DNA of 64,000 nt from Shewanella seohaensis (GCF_025449215.1 NZ_CP104900.1:2108001-2172000); one strand, 5' to 3'; numbered from the stretch's first letter, positions 28,653-38,387 are shown. Notes: a model not told the origin generated them from the sequence alone. Numbers and translations are program-made.

Positions 28653-29699
28653 TTAATGCAATGTAAGTCCATTAGTTTGCTCGGGATGTAGTGCTTGGCT
28701 ATGGGATTTTCCTCGACACCATTTGCCACCTTGCTTGTGTTTAAATGCACACATTGCATCCCATCGACCGCTTATGCCACTGTACTGTCGGCGAAACTCC
28801 TTGGCTGAAAGTAACCAGGCATCGGATGCTATGCCTAATTCATTAAGTAACTTAGGTCGCTGATTATCAATAAAGCCCTTTTTATCATGGCGGATAGCGC
28901 GGCCGGTCCAATCGATAAGGTCAAGATAATCGGCAAAATGAAAGGGGATGCCCGTTTGCTGATGGAGATGCGTTGCACCATCAAATTTTACGAGGGGTTT
29001 ATGTGGTAATGGCTGAGTGTTATCTACAGGGGTTGGGTTGACAGTGGTGTGACGCTGTTAGATGAAAGTGCATTCAGACGTTCTTGAATCGATGTAAAAT
29101 CAGAGGATTGCAAAGAATCGGCAATGCCAGCTCGAATAGGATTTAAATCCACATACATCATGCAGGCTAGTAAGGCTTGTTCATCTAGCAAAGCTTGGGA
29201 TTTAAAACGACCTTCCCAGAAGGCGCCTTTGCACTCATCTTCTCGATTGGCTTTACGGGCAATCTCTTCATTTAAGCAACGCATAAACCAAGATATGCTG
29301 GATAAGCGCTCATGCCATTCGACAATTAAGGCATCGAGTAACATGCGTTCTCCGTCGATTAATGCATCACCATTCATATACTTAGTGGCAATGGCATGGC
29401 CTTTAGTGATTTGGCACCAGCGACTGATAATATCTTTTTGCGTTAACGATTTAGCCTTCTCGACGTCAATTTTAAGCACTAAATGATAGTGATTGCTCAT
29501 CACCGCATAAGCGCAAATATCAATACAAAATATTGCAGACAAGGCTTTGATTTTATCGACAATCCAGCTACGTCGATGCTCATAACTGCGCCCTGTGAGT
29601 TTATCTTCACCACACAAAAAGCCCTTCTGACACAGCGATTAATCACATGATAGAAGGGGTTGTATTGGCATCGATAAGCATTCTTCTGGCCGAGGTCAT
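28653..29699 (-). CDS. REP-associated tyrosine transposase (RAYT), three frameshifts
   Basis: About 349 residues when repaired. It has the Y1 transposase core: TPFYHVINRCVRRAF, the HUH motif in MSNHYHLVLK, the GAFWEGRFKSQAL stretch and the MYVDLNPIRAGI segment carrying the expected catalytic Tyr. A C-terminal extension reads WLLSAKEFRRQYSGISGRWD. RAYTs nick single-stranded REP hairpins and are thought to spread them. Breaks are at G-runs 29029-29032 and 29656-29659 and A-run 29616-29620, each one base short; the adjacent partial copy has the full runs at the last two. Four REP-type repeats lie next to the 5' end. Confidence 0.88.
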
Positions 29700-29786
29700 G
29701 ACTCGCTCCAAACAGACAAGGTGAAGATAATCTAAAGACTAGTAGAAGAGGGGACAAAGCACAAAAGACATGGCTGTCCCTACTTA
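29698..29786. repeat. REP-type repeat, copy 1
   Basis: An 89-base unit that starts at the RAYT start codon and ends in the complementary pair GGGACA / TGTCCC enclosing about 19 bases. On the minus strand it begins AAGTAGGGACAG, showing the GTAG tetranucleotide that RAYTs recognise beside REP hairpins. Confidence 0.8.
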
Positions 29787-29791
29787 TTATC

Positions 29792-29830
29792 CCTCGACAC
29801 CATTTGCCACCTTGCTTGTGTTTAAATGCA
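29792..29830. repeat. Duplicated 39-base piece of the RAYT 3' end
   Basis: This stretch is identical to 28711-28749 inside the RAYT C-terminal coding region. It joins REP copies 1 and 2, evidence that the cluster grew by local duplication. Confidence 0.85.
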
Positions 29831-29918
29831 ATGACTCGCTCCAAACAGACAAGGTGAAGATAATCTAAAGACGAGTAGAAGAGGGGACAAAGCACAAAAG
29901 ACATGGCTGTCCCCACTT
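29831..29918. repeat. REP-type repeat, copy 2
   Basis: Same unit as at 29698, with GGGGACA / TGTCCCC arms and one substitution (ACGAG for ACTAG). It flanks the truncated second RAYT copy. Confidence 0.8.
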
Positions 29919-29923
29919 GGTTT

Positions 29924-30214
29924 TTGGCACCAGCGACTGATAATATCTTTTTGCGTTAACGATTTAGCCTTCTCGACGTCAATTTTAAGCACTAAATGAT
30001 AGTGATTGCTCATCACCGCATAAGCGCAAATATCAATACAAAATATCGCAGATAAAGCTTTGATTTTACCGACAATCCAGCCACGTCGATGCTCATAACT
30101 GCGCCCTGAGAGTTTATCTTCACCACACAAAAAAGCCCTTCTGACACAGCGATTAATCACATGATAGAAGGGGGTTGTATTGGCATCGATAAGCATTCTT
30201 CTGGCCGAGGTCAT
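29924..30214 (-). pseudogene. Truncated 5' fragment of a second RAYT gene
   Basis: These 291 bases repeat the RAYT from its start codon (30214) to just past the HUH motif, matching 29411-29699 with a few substitutions. Translation gives MTSARRMLIDANTTPFYHVI and runs in frame through SNHYHLVLK to SRWCQ, then leaves homology at the REP repeat. The catalytic Tyr region is absent, so it cannot transpose. Its G-run (30170-30174) and A-run (30129-30134) are one base longer than in the full copy, where they are in frame. Confidence 0.88.
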
Positions 30215-30302
30215 GACTCGCTCCAAACAGACAAGGTGAAGATAATCTAAAGACTAGTAGAAGAGGGGACAAAGCACAAAAAGACATGGCTGTCCCCACT
30301 TA
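30213..30302. repeat. REP-type repeat, copy 3
   Basis: Same unit overlapping the start codon of the truncated RAYT, with GGGGACA / TGTCCCC arms and one extra A in the loop (AAAAAG). Confidence 0.8.
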
Positions 30303-30325
30303 TGAGCATTCTTCTTGCCGAGGTC

Positions 30326-30414
30326 ATGACTCGCTCCAAACAGACAAGGTGAAGATAATCTAAAGACGAGTAGAAGAGGGGACAAAGCACAAAAGACATG
30401 GCTGTCCCTACTTA
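30326..30414. repeat. REP-type repeat, copy 4
   Basis: Last unit, preceded by a repeat of the RAYT 5' sequence GAGCATTCTTCTTGCCGAGG. It ends 15 bases before the stop of the DP-EP-like gene. Confidence 0.8.
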
Positions 30415-30428
30415 TTCTGTAATAAAAA

Positions 30429-30803
30429 TTAATTTGGTTTGTTAATGATTTGTGGGTCCGGACTTAATACCAATAGAGTATTGGTGGTATTGCTTAATAC
30501 AAATTGGAACTTTGTAGTACCAGGCGTTCTGTCGAGGTCGACAAGTTGTACTAACATACCATCGCTGCTGATGGTGACCGCATCGACAACTTCATCGAAT
30601 GGGGTCACAAAACCCACACCGACAAATTTTAGCCCTTTACCGGTTTGGTCATTCAGCAAATAGGTTACAGTGCTAGCTTGAGTGATGGTGACATCACCTG
30701 CGCATTGCTCGCCGCTGGCATCAGTATAGATAAATACTGGTTCACCATTTTCTAAGGTAACATTGACTTTAACAAATTGAGCTGCACCTTGTGGTGTTAT
30801 CAT
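30429..30803 (-). CDS. DP-EP-like small protein of unknown function
   Basis: A 124-residue, beta-rich protein without signal peptide or membrane helix. The sequence resembles the small DP-EP (DUF1888) family known mostly from Shewanella; this is from memory. Segments such as [37 protein letters not shown] and [21 protein letters not shown] suggest an immunoglobulin-like sandwich; the DP near the C-terminus may be the family's namesake. It lies 19 bases behind the large STAND regulator on the same strand, so they are very likely co-transcribed. Confidence 0.65.
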   Translation of the reverse strand: MITPQGAAQFVKVNVTLENGEPVFIYTDASGEQCAGDVTITQASTVTYLLNDQTGKGLKFVGVGFVTPFDEVVDAVTISSDGMLVQLVDLDRTPGTTKFQFVLSNTTNTLLVLSPDPQIINKPN

Positions 30804-30822
30804 TTTGACTTTCCTCTTTGAA

Positions 30823-33800
30823 TTACAGTTGTTTAATTGGGGTGTTTTTAATATCTAATTTTTCTAAACAGCGTTCCGAATCTAAATAAGGGGTTACTAT
30901 TTGAGGGTTTTGGTCTTTTTCTATTAAAGGTTTTAATAATTCTATTGTTTGGTTACATAACTTAAAAGCAGTATTTTTATTTCCGTTTTCCAAGTATCTT
31001 ATTGCAAGATTTACGTTTGTTTTTGCAACTCCAATGAGATAATCCTTGTCGTCAGGAAAGTTGTTGGCTAATTTTTTAAATATGACATTAGACTCTGTTA
31101 GCTCGTTATAACCGTTATTAACATTGCTGTTTTTTTCTTTGATTGCAATAGCTAATAAAACATTGGCTCGTAAATGCTCTCTTTTTACTTCGCTGATTGA
31201 TACTAAGTCCGTATCAAGTGTATCTAAAAGAGATTTAGAGGTTTCGTTAACTCTAGAGTCATTAACTAAAATGTTCAAAAGAAATATTTTTGTGCGAATA
31301 TGAAATAAATCTCTTTTCCATACTTCATTCCCTGAATCCATGGCTAATGATTTTTCAATAATTTCTTTTGCTAGTAATAGTTTATCGAGGCCAGATGTAA
31401 ACTCTCCCTTATATTCAAGTAACTCTGCTAATCTGCCTAGAGTACTGGCTAATCTATCTCTCATATAGGCATCATTTTGATTTAGAGAGTTGAGTAATTG
31501 ATTTTGAGTTGCTTCTTGGAGTTTGATAGCAGTATCGAGATCGCCAAGGGAGGTTAATGCACTTGCTAACCAAGAACGTGTATCGGCTACATCGGCAATT
31601 AGTTGGCTATCTTCGGGGGCTTTGGCCAGTGCCAATAGCTTTAATCGTAACGACTCCTCAAAATCTTGCTGTGCTTTAGCAAACTCCTGTTGTTTCATCG
31701 AAACAGAACCCAAGGTGTTATGGGCATAGGATAGCTCCATCAGCGCATCTTTATCCTCTGGCGCTAGGGCATACATGGTTTGGCTATAGGCTAAGTACTG
31801 CTCGAAGAAGGGGCGCGATGCGGCCCAATCACTCACATCATATTTAAGCTGGCCCAACCAAAAGGCATTGGCGCCCAAGGTTTTTAGCAGGGCTAAGTTG
31901 TCTGGCTGCAATTCGAGCAGCGGCAGCATTTTTCCTGCGCGGCGAGCAGGGCGCTGCGGGCTTCATCGATTTTATTGCGTGAATAGGCGACTTCACCCAT
32001 GGCCTCTAGGGTTTGGCCGTGTTGGAAGCGGGCGTCGAAGCTTAAGTACTTCTCATCGTCTTGGCTGGAGAAATCCGTGAAATATTCCAGTGCTTTATTG
32101 CTGATCCCATCGAGTAAGTCCATCCGGCCGATGCCGCGCATCTTATCGGCGAAGTCACCCACCATAAACCCGAGCAGATCTTCGGCGGCGAGGCGTTTTT
32201 GCTGGGCCAGCTTCTCGGCTTCGATACTGCGAGCACTCATAATGACCGAGGTTAAGGTGAGTACGCACAGCAGGGCGACTGTGATGCGCCTCGTCCAGCG
32301 CAGCATAGTGGCGCGTTTACTGGAGGCGGCAATAAAGTCGGTTTCTCGCTCGTCTAAGTCAAACAAGGGGTTTTGCCTAAGGCTTTGGGCTTCTTTTAAG
32401 GGTTTCCCCTCGGCCAGCAAATAGGCGCTGTGTTTAGCCTCGCTGAGCCAGCGCTGGGATAAATGCTGTAGTCGGCTCTTAATGCTAAGGCTGTCGTTAT
32501 GTTCGCTGATCCACGCCGTCGCCCTTGGCCAGCGGCGCAGCAGAGCTTCGTGGGCGATGCTAAAACAGGGTTCACCATTTTGCAGATGGGACACAAATAA
32601 GCGGCTATCGACCATGGCTTGCACTAGGGCGGTTTCGGCCGCGCTTTGCAATTGCGACCAGCGGGCGGTGCGGCTGGTGATGGATTTTTCATCCTCTCGC
32701 AGGGTGACTAACAGGGACAAAATCCGCGGCAGACTGGCTTTTTCGGCCTCGGTTAAATGGGAGATGGCCTGCTCGGCATTTTTACCGATAGCGCCTTCGA
32801 TACCGCCCAAGGTGCGATACACAGAAACCAATAGTTTGTCATCGTCGCTGCGTTGTAAGTACAGCGCCTGCAAGGTGTATTGCAGCATAGGCAGCGCATC
32901 TGGGTTGCTGGCGGCATCGCTACAGAGCATTTCATCGAGCGGCATGGCGGTGTCGCTATCGATTTCCCAAGTTAAATTGGCGGCAACGGCTGGCAGACGG
33001 ATCATCTGCAACAGTTCGGTGCGAGTGGGAGGCGCTAAGTCGAAATGGGCGCCACGCGCTTTGCCTGCCATCAGGCTGGGGTAATTGACCAGCAACGGAT
33101 AAAAGTCGTTGCGACAGGCACTTAAAATCAACACCGCATGGGAAGTGGCAAGGCGCTCTAACAGCTCGATAAAGGTGCTGCGCTCGGCGTCGCTAAACAG
33201 CGGCGATGATAATAAGACCTCTAATCTGTCGATAAATAAGGCAAAGCGTGGCGTAGCATAGGTCTGATTTTTAAGACTTTGTTTGCATATATCGACAATG
33301 CTCTGTGGATCTTGCTCAAGCTTGGCGGCAAGTGTATCGGCGCTCATTCCCTCAAAGACTGGGGTGTCGTTTAGCTCCCAGTCGAGCATGGCGCTAGCCA
33401 AATCGGTGAGCAGTTGTCCCTTGCTGACATCGGCAAAATCGAGGCTGCTATAGGCCACAACGCCGACGCCATTAAAGCCATTGGCGGCCATGAGGTTAGG
33501 CAATACACCAGCATTAATTAAGGAGGATTTACCGCTACCACTGGGGCCTAAAATTAAGCAGAAGGCGCGGCCAAACTGGATTTGTTGGCTAATGCGATTC
33601 AGCAGCGTGCTAATTTGTTCGCTGCGGCCGAAGAACACGTCGGCATAGTTGGCGCTGTAAGCTTGCAGGCCCGGAAACGGTGAGCCACCTTGCCAGGTCT
33701 GTGGCGTGGCGCTGGCCTCGTGGCCGACGGGAAAACGCACCTCGGCTAAGGTGCGATAACCGCGTTTGCGGATGGTCTCAATGTAACGGGATTCGGTGGC

Positions 33801-34046
33801 GCTATCGCCTAAGGCGCGACGTAACTGGTTGATAATTTTGTGCAGTGGATTATCACCTGTGTCGACCCCCGGCCAGCAATGGCTGACAATCTCGTCGCTG
33901 CTGACCACTTCACCGGCGTTTTGGCAGAGAAATAACAACACATCCATCGCCTTAGGCTCAAGCTGTTTAACTTGCTTACCCAGAAGCAGGCTGTTGGCGC
34001 TGGGATTAACTTGCCATTCACCCAAAAAAAATGTGCTGTCACTCAT
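30823..34046 (-). CDS. Winged-helix / STAND NTPase / TM / TPR signalling protein, frameshifted
   Basis: About 1074 residues from ATG 34046. Residues 1-105 form an OmpR/CadC-type winged helix ([29 protein letters not shown]). Residues 125-450 are an nSTAND1-type NTPase with FFGRSEQI, P-loop GPSGSGKS (167-174) and Walker-B-like [12 protein letters not shown] single membrane helix lies at about 588-605 ([16 protein letters not shown]). The remainder is TPR repeats, expected on the periplasmic side ([20 protein letters not shown]). The frame breaks at 31929-31933 (plus-strand T-run); a sixth T joins the two parts at [12 protein letters not shown]. It looks like a one-component membrane regulator that senses by TPR or NTPase. 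The downstream DP-EP-like gene is its likely partner. Targets unknown. Confidence 0.82.
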
Positions 34047-34231
34047 AGGATTTCCATTGCTTGAGCATCGACTCAGGCGGGAAATAGGGAGCCGCGAGTC
34101 GCTGTTATTTTTATTGTTAGCGCGTTTTGTACATTGAGTGTCATCATTTCGCATGACGTCAAAACATTGACATTATGCCTAGACCCTTTGTTATTTAAAA
34201 GGAATAACCCTAGGTAATCAATGTAAATTTT

Positions 34232-34252
34232 ATATCGTCATTGTGACGATAT
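34232..34252. promoter_or_regulatory. Perfect 9-bp inverted repeat upstream of the STAND regulator
   Basis: ATATCGTCA and TGACGATAT flank a TTG centre, 186 bases before the regulator's start. It could be the operator for self-regulation by the winged helix. No experimental motif is known to me. Confidence 0.4.
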
Positions 34253-34364
34253 TGCGTGGTTTAGCGCTCTGTTTATCACAGGGTTGCGGGTTTTGGCTAT
34301 CACTCGGCAATCTTTGTTATTAAGTTGAGGCAGCTTGCGCAGAGGCTGGTTCGCGACAGTGCTC

Positions 34365-34391
34365 AAAAAAGAGTGCCCAAGGTGGGCACTC
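34365..34391 (-). terminator. Terminator of the lipase/DUF4785 pair
   Basis: On the minus strand GAGTGCCCA and TGGGCACTC pair over CCT and are followed by six T, 48 bases past the stop of the DUF4785-like gene. With the palindrome above it explains most of the 392-base gap 34047-34438. Confidence 0.9.
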
Positions 34392-34438
34392 AAAGCGGTT
34401 GCGAAGGGAGAAATGGATGGGGATTAGGTTCAATTGAG

Positions 34439-35767
34439 TTAGCGAGTAAGCACCAGTGCATTGGCCTGAAAACTTAACCGCGCCATTTGCCCTTGGTCTT
34501 GCAGCTCTAGCTCGTTGAGTTCGAAGGGCGGTTGCAGGCCCGATGCTTGGATGAGCGTTGGGTCAAACATCAGCTTGAGTTTGGGGGATTCGGGCGTTAA
34601 CCAGTTGGCTGCTTGGGTGCGCATGATCGCCACTTTTTGACCCTCGGCATTGGTGCCCGTTAGCACGCCACTCAAACCAAAGCGTCCCGCTTCGGCGATA
34701 TCTAGCTCAAAGTTGACTTGATTCGGTACGCCTTTATCCCAAACGGTTAGCACTTCGGGTTTGATGCTGGCCGAGTTCACATAGGACTTAAACGCGGTTT
34801 TCACCGTGCGTTGTACTGGGCGGCCATCGATCTGAGTCTGGACTGTGACTTCGATTTCACTCAGCCCCGCATTACTGCTGGCAAGGGGTAAGTCTGCGGG
34901 CACTAAAGCCTGCCATTCATCCCCCTGTTTCACCATGGTCAGCGCTTGCTCTGTGCCATCGGCTTGCTTGAGTTTGGCCTGAGGCGCAAATTGATTATCG
35001 CTATGACTTAAGGCGAGTTTTACCCCAACCGTTTGGGCATCGGCCGCAATCGCGCTCGGCGTCTTGATGCTCAGTTGATAGGGCGAGCCTTTTTCCTTCA
35101 CGTTGACCAGATAGTTGGCCTTAGCGACTAAGGGCTGGCTGACTTGTAGGCGATATTCTCCGGCCGTGGCCTTTTCAGACATTTGCAGGGCACTGGAGTC
35201 ATCGGCTAAGCCTGCGCTGGCTAAGGCGTCGGCGCTCACCAGCGATTTAACCAAGGATTCCGTTGCTTGTGGGCTGGCGTTTTTCCCCTGCGGTGTTTGG
35301 CCTATCCGATGAATTTGCACCCGCTCGGGGGCAACGGCATCGGCATGCATTAAGGCGCCTGTGCTGACATCGCCGCGGGGCGCAATCCGCACTAAGCTGC
35401 CTGCTTGGCTTAAGTTGAGTTGCACACCAGCATTTAGCTCGGCGCCGGTGACATTGAGCCAATACTCATCACTCTGGTTTGCCTGCTCAAGCACGGGCTG
35501 ACTGGCTTGGTATTCGCCATAGAGCGGAGTGATAAAGCTGACGTAATCGGTACTGGTATTAATCGGCGCTAGGGTTGGCGAGGCGATATTGGTATCGACA
35601 AGATCGCTCTGCGTCGGCGCGGCTAAGGTTAAGCCCTTGGCATACATTGGGCTGGCTTCTTTTTGTGGCTCTGGCGCGGGCGCCTCATCCTGACAGGCAC
35701 CGAGCAGGCCACCTAAGATAACGAGGCTGACCATTTTGCTTAAGGTGCGGAGTGTAAAAGGTTGCAT
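34439..35767 (-). CDS. DUF4785-like exported lipoprotein
   Basis: A 442-residue protein with signal peptide and lipobox (LGGLLGACQDE), then a Pro/Glu-rich linker and several beta-sandwich-like regions (YLVNVKEKGSPYQLS, IEVTVQTQIDGRPVQRTVKTAF, SGVLTGTNAEGQKVA). I recognise it as DUF4785-like with moderate certainty. Ig-like repeats and the lipid anchor suggest an outer-membrane helper, perhaps a chaperone or receptor for the secreted lipase encoded 10 bases upstream. Confidence 0.7.
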   Translation of the reverse strand: MQPFTLRTLSKMVSLVILGGLLGACQDEAPAPEPQKEASPMYAKGLTLAAPTQSDLVDTNIASPTLAPINTSTDYVSFITPLYGEYQASQPVLEQANQSDEYWLNVTGAELNAGVQLNLSQAGSLVRIAPRGDVSTGALMHADAVAPERVQIHRIGQTPQGKNASPQATESLVKSLVSADALASAGLADDSSALQMSEKATAGEYRLQVSQPLVAKANYLVNVKEKGSPYQLSIKTPSAIAADAQTVGVKLALSHSDNQFAPQAKLKQADGTEQALTMVKQGDEWQALVPADLPLASSNAGLSEIEVTVQTQIDGRPVQRTVKTAFKSYVNSASIKPEVLTVWDKGVPNQVNFELDIAEAGRFGLSGVLTGTNAEGQKVAIMRTQAANWLTPESPKLKLMFDPTLIQASGLQPPFELNELELQDQGQMARLSFQANALVLTR

Positions 35768-35777
35768 GTTAGGCTCC

Positions 35778-36635
35778 TTAAATATGGTTGCGGATCAGCG
35801 TGTCTAAGTTAAAGCAGGCACGGCGACTCTGCTGATGGCTTAACGGTTCTTGGCCTCGGGTCTTTTGTTTATCGGTAAACCAGACTGTGCCTGCGGCTTT
35901 TTGCGAGCTGCAATTTAAGAAGCCGTCGGAGCAGCTATCGAGCCAGTTTTGGGTGGTTTCGAGGGCGACTTGATATTGATAGCCAGCGCAGTAGCTGTCG
36001 CTGTCCCAAATGGCGGAATCCACATCCGAACCGACAACCACCTCGAAGGGTTTACCTAAACTTGGGCGACCCGAGGTGCCATAGAGCCAAGTGTTGTTGT
36101 AGTTTGCCATCCAGCCGACTTGCTGCTGTTTGACCGCATTGCTGCCATAACCTAAGAGCCAACCTAGGCTGGTTTCGAACACATTGCCTTGATTGACCGC
36201 ATCGGCCAGCGGCGTGCCGCCACTCGAGGGGGCGAGGGCGATGACTCTGGAGGTGGCTTTGATCACCGCAGGATAACGGCTGTCCCAAGTGGGGTTGGAT
36301 AAAATCCAGCGCACCACATTGCCGCCATTGGAGTGGGTGAGCAGGATTAAATCATCAATATTCTTGGCTTGAATAAAGCTATTGAGCTGAGTGGCAAGAC
36401 AGCCTGCAGCCGTTTCTTCCCACATATATTGGTCGAAGTCACAGTTGATGACAGTGTAATTATTGGGAACGGGGATCCCTTGGCGCACCGAGTTAACAAA
36501 CTCCGATGTCCAATAGTCGGCTAACGCATTGGTTTGGTGCCCCGTTCCGTGGACAAAGGCGATACCCGTTGCAGCAAATACCGCGGGGCTGACAGCTAAC
36601 AGACCCAAGAGCATTAAGGTGTTTTTTATCTTCAT
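35778..36635 (-). CDS. Secreted lipase/esterase (alpha/beta hydrolase)
   Basis: A 285-residue protein with a signal peptide (MKIKNTLMLLGLLAVSPAVFA). It keeps the oxyanion-hole segment AFVHGTGHQ and the nucleophile Ser in LLTHSNGGNVVRWI (near residue 120). Paired Cys in VINCDF / GCLATQL and CSDGFLNCSS suggest disulfides, typical of exported enzymes. Its exact substrate is unknown. It is the first gene of a two-gene unit with the DUF4785-like lipoprotein. Confidence 0.83.
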   Translation of the reverse strand: MKIKNTLMLLGLLAVSPAVFAATGIAFVHGTGHQTNALADYWTSEFVNSVRQGIPVPNNYTVINCDFDQYMWEETAAGCLATQLNSFIQAKNIDDLILLTHSNGGNVVRWILSNPTWDSRYPAVIKATSRVIALAPSSGGTPLADAVNQGNVFETSLGWLLGYGSNAVKQQQVGWMANYNNTWLYGTSGRPSLGKPFEVVVGSDVDSAIWDSDSYCAGYQYQVALETTQNWLDSCSDGFLNCSSQKAAGTVWFTDKQKTRGQEPLSHQQSRRACFNLDTLIRNHI

Positions 36636-37112
36636 GGGTGTTTCTCATCTCTTAGTGATTGAGCACGGCCTTGCAGTCCATTGCTAACGGCCATTGAGTG
36701 TCGGGTGAATGGCGTTAAGTCGCAGCGTTCGGCATGGCAAGCGTTTGTCAGGTTTAATCAATACGGCGAAACCTTGGGAATGGAAGCCTAAAACACATCA
36801 TTACTAGGCTTTAGCATCGAGGGTTAAACTGGCCCGACGTCCACTCTGGGTTATTAACCTAGTCGCAACATTTTCTGCTGGCAAGCAAAAATTCACCATA
36901 CAATTTAATGACATAGCGACAATCTTTTGACTGTGTTTTAATAGGGTGGATGGACACGCTAATTACTTGATCAGTAAACGCTAATAAAACGCATAGCGTA
37001 TTAAGCTGTTTAAATTTGCCTAAAGCTGTGGGAAATTATTTTTATTAACACTGATAGGCTAATCAGTTTATTGTTCTGTATATCAAGATGTTTACACTTT
37101 CAGGAGGCACTT
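36636..37112. other. Intergenic region without recognised features
   Basis: These 477 bases separate divergent genes (lipase on the minus strand, a hypothetical gene on the plus strand). They are AT-rich toward the right and must hold both promoters, but no operator, repeat or small gene stands out. A strong AGGAGG at 37102-37107 belongs to the next gene. Confidence 0.6.
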
Positions 37113-37481
37113 TTGGCTATTACACAACAGGAAATGAGCCGCTGTTTAACCGAGTTGAATTGTCGCAGCAATTTTTCGGTGAAGAGCATTACCGAATACA
37201 TGTTGCCGGAAACCAAGGAAGCATTTTATCTGCATATGGAGGGCAAAACCGCGCAGCTGATTATTCGCCCAGCCTTTGAGGTGTTTTCAAGCGAGTTAGC
37301 CACCTTAGCGGGCGTACATGCCAAGTATGACTATTACCACAATGCGGAAATGACGCGTTTTCCCAAGCGGTTACATAAGAGCCTTAACGAAACCCACTAC
37401 GGATTGGCGTTTAGTTTCGATACCCTTGAAGCTGTGCAGCAATTTATCGCACGTTTAAGTGCCATCGTTAAAGGGGCGTAA
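37113..37481 (+). CDS. Conserved hypothetical protein
   Basis: About 122 residues from TTG 37113, which lies five bases after a perfect AGGAGG. The reading frame extends upstream to 37071 without a comparable ribosome site. The protein appears soluble with alternating strands and helices (KEAFYLHMEGKTAQLIIRPAF, HYGLAFSFDTLEAVQQFI). Not recognised as a named family. Confidence 0.65.
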   Translation: MAITQQEMSRCLTELNCRSNFSVKSITEYMLPETKEAFYLHMEGKTAQLIIRPAFEVFSSELATLAGVHAKYDYYHNAEMTRFPKRLHKSLNETHYGLAFSFDTLEAVQQFIARLSAIVKGA

Positions 37482-37584
37482 GCTGTACAGCCTTGAGCCT
37501 TAAGCTCAACTCCTGCGTTTGAGCCGTTCAGTGAGAGGTAAAAGTGGCTTAAGCGGCTGAAAGCTCTACCTTAAGCCTTTTAGG

Positions 37585-37645
37585 TTAAATTCCTCAATTT
37601 GAATCAAAATGAGGAATTTAACTGCTGCCTTTTCCAGCAGCTTTT
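37585..37645 (+). terminator. Pair of hairpins before the TetR gene
   Basis: TTAAATTCCTCA (37585-37596) pairs perfectly with 37610-37621, and CTGCTG pairs with CAGCAG at 37622-37640 followed by CTTTT. The second is a plausible weak terminator for the upstream gene. Confidence 0.45.
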
Positions 37646-37651
37646 CAGTAT

Positions 37652-37669
37652 ATTCATCAATAGATGAAT
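37652..37669. promoter_or_regulatory. Palindromic operator, probably for the adjacent TetR regulator
   Basis: ATTCATC-AATA-GATGAAT is a perfect inverted repeat 16 bases before the TetR start. TetR-family proteins usually bind such sites to repress themselves and adjacent efflux genes. Confidence 0.65.
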
Positions 37670-37685
37670 TCTGCTGGAGCTGGTT

Positions 37686-38387
37686 ATGTCGCTTATTCCC
37701 AGCCGCCCCCGTGGGGTGGTGCCATTTGCTACCCATGCCGACACCTCCCAGGCGGCAGGCCGCCCTAAGGGCAACTCAGATGCGCGCCAACGGCTGATCA
37801 CCGCCGCCGTCAGCCTCTTTAGTGAACGCAGTTATCCCACAGTGTCGACCCGTGAAATTGCCCGAGTGGCCGAGGTGGATGCGGCGCTTATCCGTTATTA
37901 CTTTGGTTCTAAGGCTGGGCTGTTTGAGCAGATGGTGCGCGAAACCCTCGAGCCTGTGATTACCCGTTTACGCGAAATGTCCACGGCGCAAGCGCCTAAT
38001 AATGTGGGCGATTTAATGCAAACCTATTATCGGGTGATGGCGCCCAACCCCGGATTACCGCGATTGATTGTCCGTGTGCTGCAGGAGAGCGATGGCACCG
38101 AAGCCTATCGGATCATGTTGTCTGTGTTTGAGCAAATGCTGTCCCTCTCGCGCCAATGGCTCGAAGCCTCATTTGTTAGCGCTGGCATTCTCAAGGAGGG
38201 GCTAGACCCCAATTTTGTGCGCCTCAGTTTTGTCAGTTTAATGGTGTTTCCGCTGATCGCGCCTCCGGTATTAATGCGTCAGTTTGGCCTATTTAGTACC
38301 AGTGGCACGGATTTACAACGGTTAGCGCTACACAATATGCAGGTATTTACGCAGGGGGTGATGCGTGAACCTAGGAGTGAATTATGA
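37686..38387 (+). CDS. TetR-family transcriptional regulator of the exporter operon
   Basis: A 233-residue regulator with the TetR N-terminal HTH (ARQRLITAAVSLFSERSYPT, STREIARVAEVDAALIRYYFGSKAGLF, residues 34-80) and a helical C-terminal ligand domain. An extra 30-residue N-terminal tail is present. The last codons overlap the start of the HlyD-family gene (38384), so it leads the exporter operon. A palindrome immediately upstream suggests autorepression. Relatives (YbiH/CecR type) control similar ybhFSR exporters; ligand unknown. Confidence 0.9.
   Translation: MSLIPSRPRGVVPFATHADTSQAAGRPKGNSDARQRLITAAVSLFSERSYPTVSTREIARVAEVDAALIRYYFGSKAGLFEQMVRETLEPVITRLREMSTAQAPNNVGDLMQTYYRVMAPNPGLPRLIVRVLQESDGTEAYRIMLSVFEQMLSLSRQWLEASFVSAGILKEGLDPNFVRLSFVSLMVFPLIAPPVLMRQFGLFSTSGTDLQRLALHNMQVFTQGVMREPRSEL

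Noticed and set aside
29698..30414. Possible CRISPR array from the four repeats
   Set aside because: Repeats are about 89 bases, contain a hairpin and start codon, and are spaced irregularly by RAYT fragments; typical of REP, not CRISPR.
32482..33084. 200-codon plus-strand frame opposite the STAND gene
   Set aside because: Opposite a supported coding region; composition looks like shadow coding (Ser/Arg/Cys rich), no start signal.
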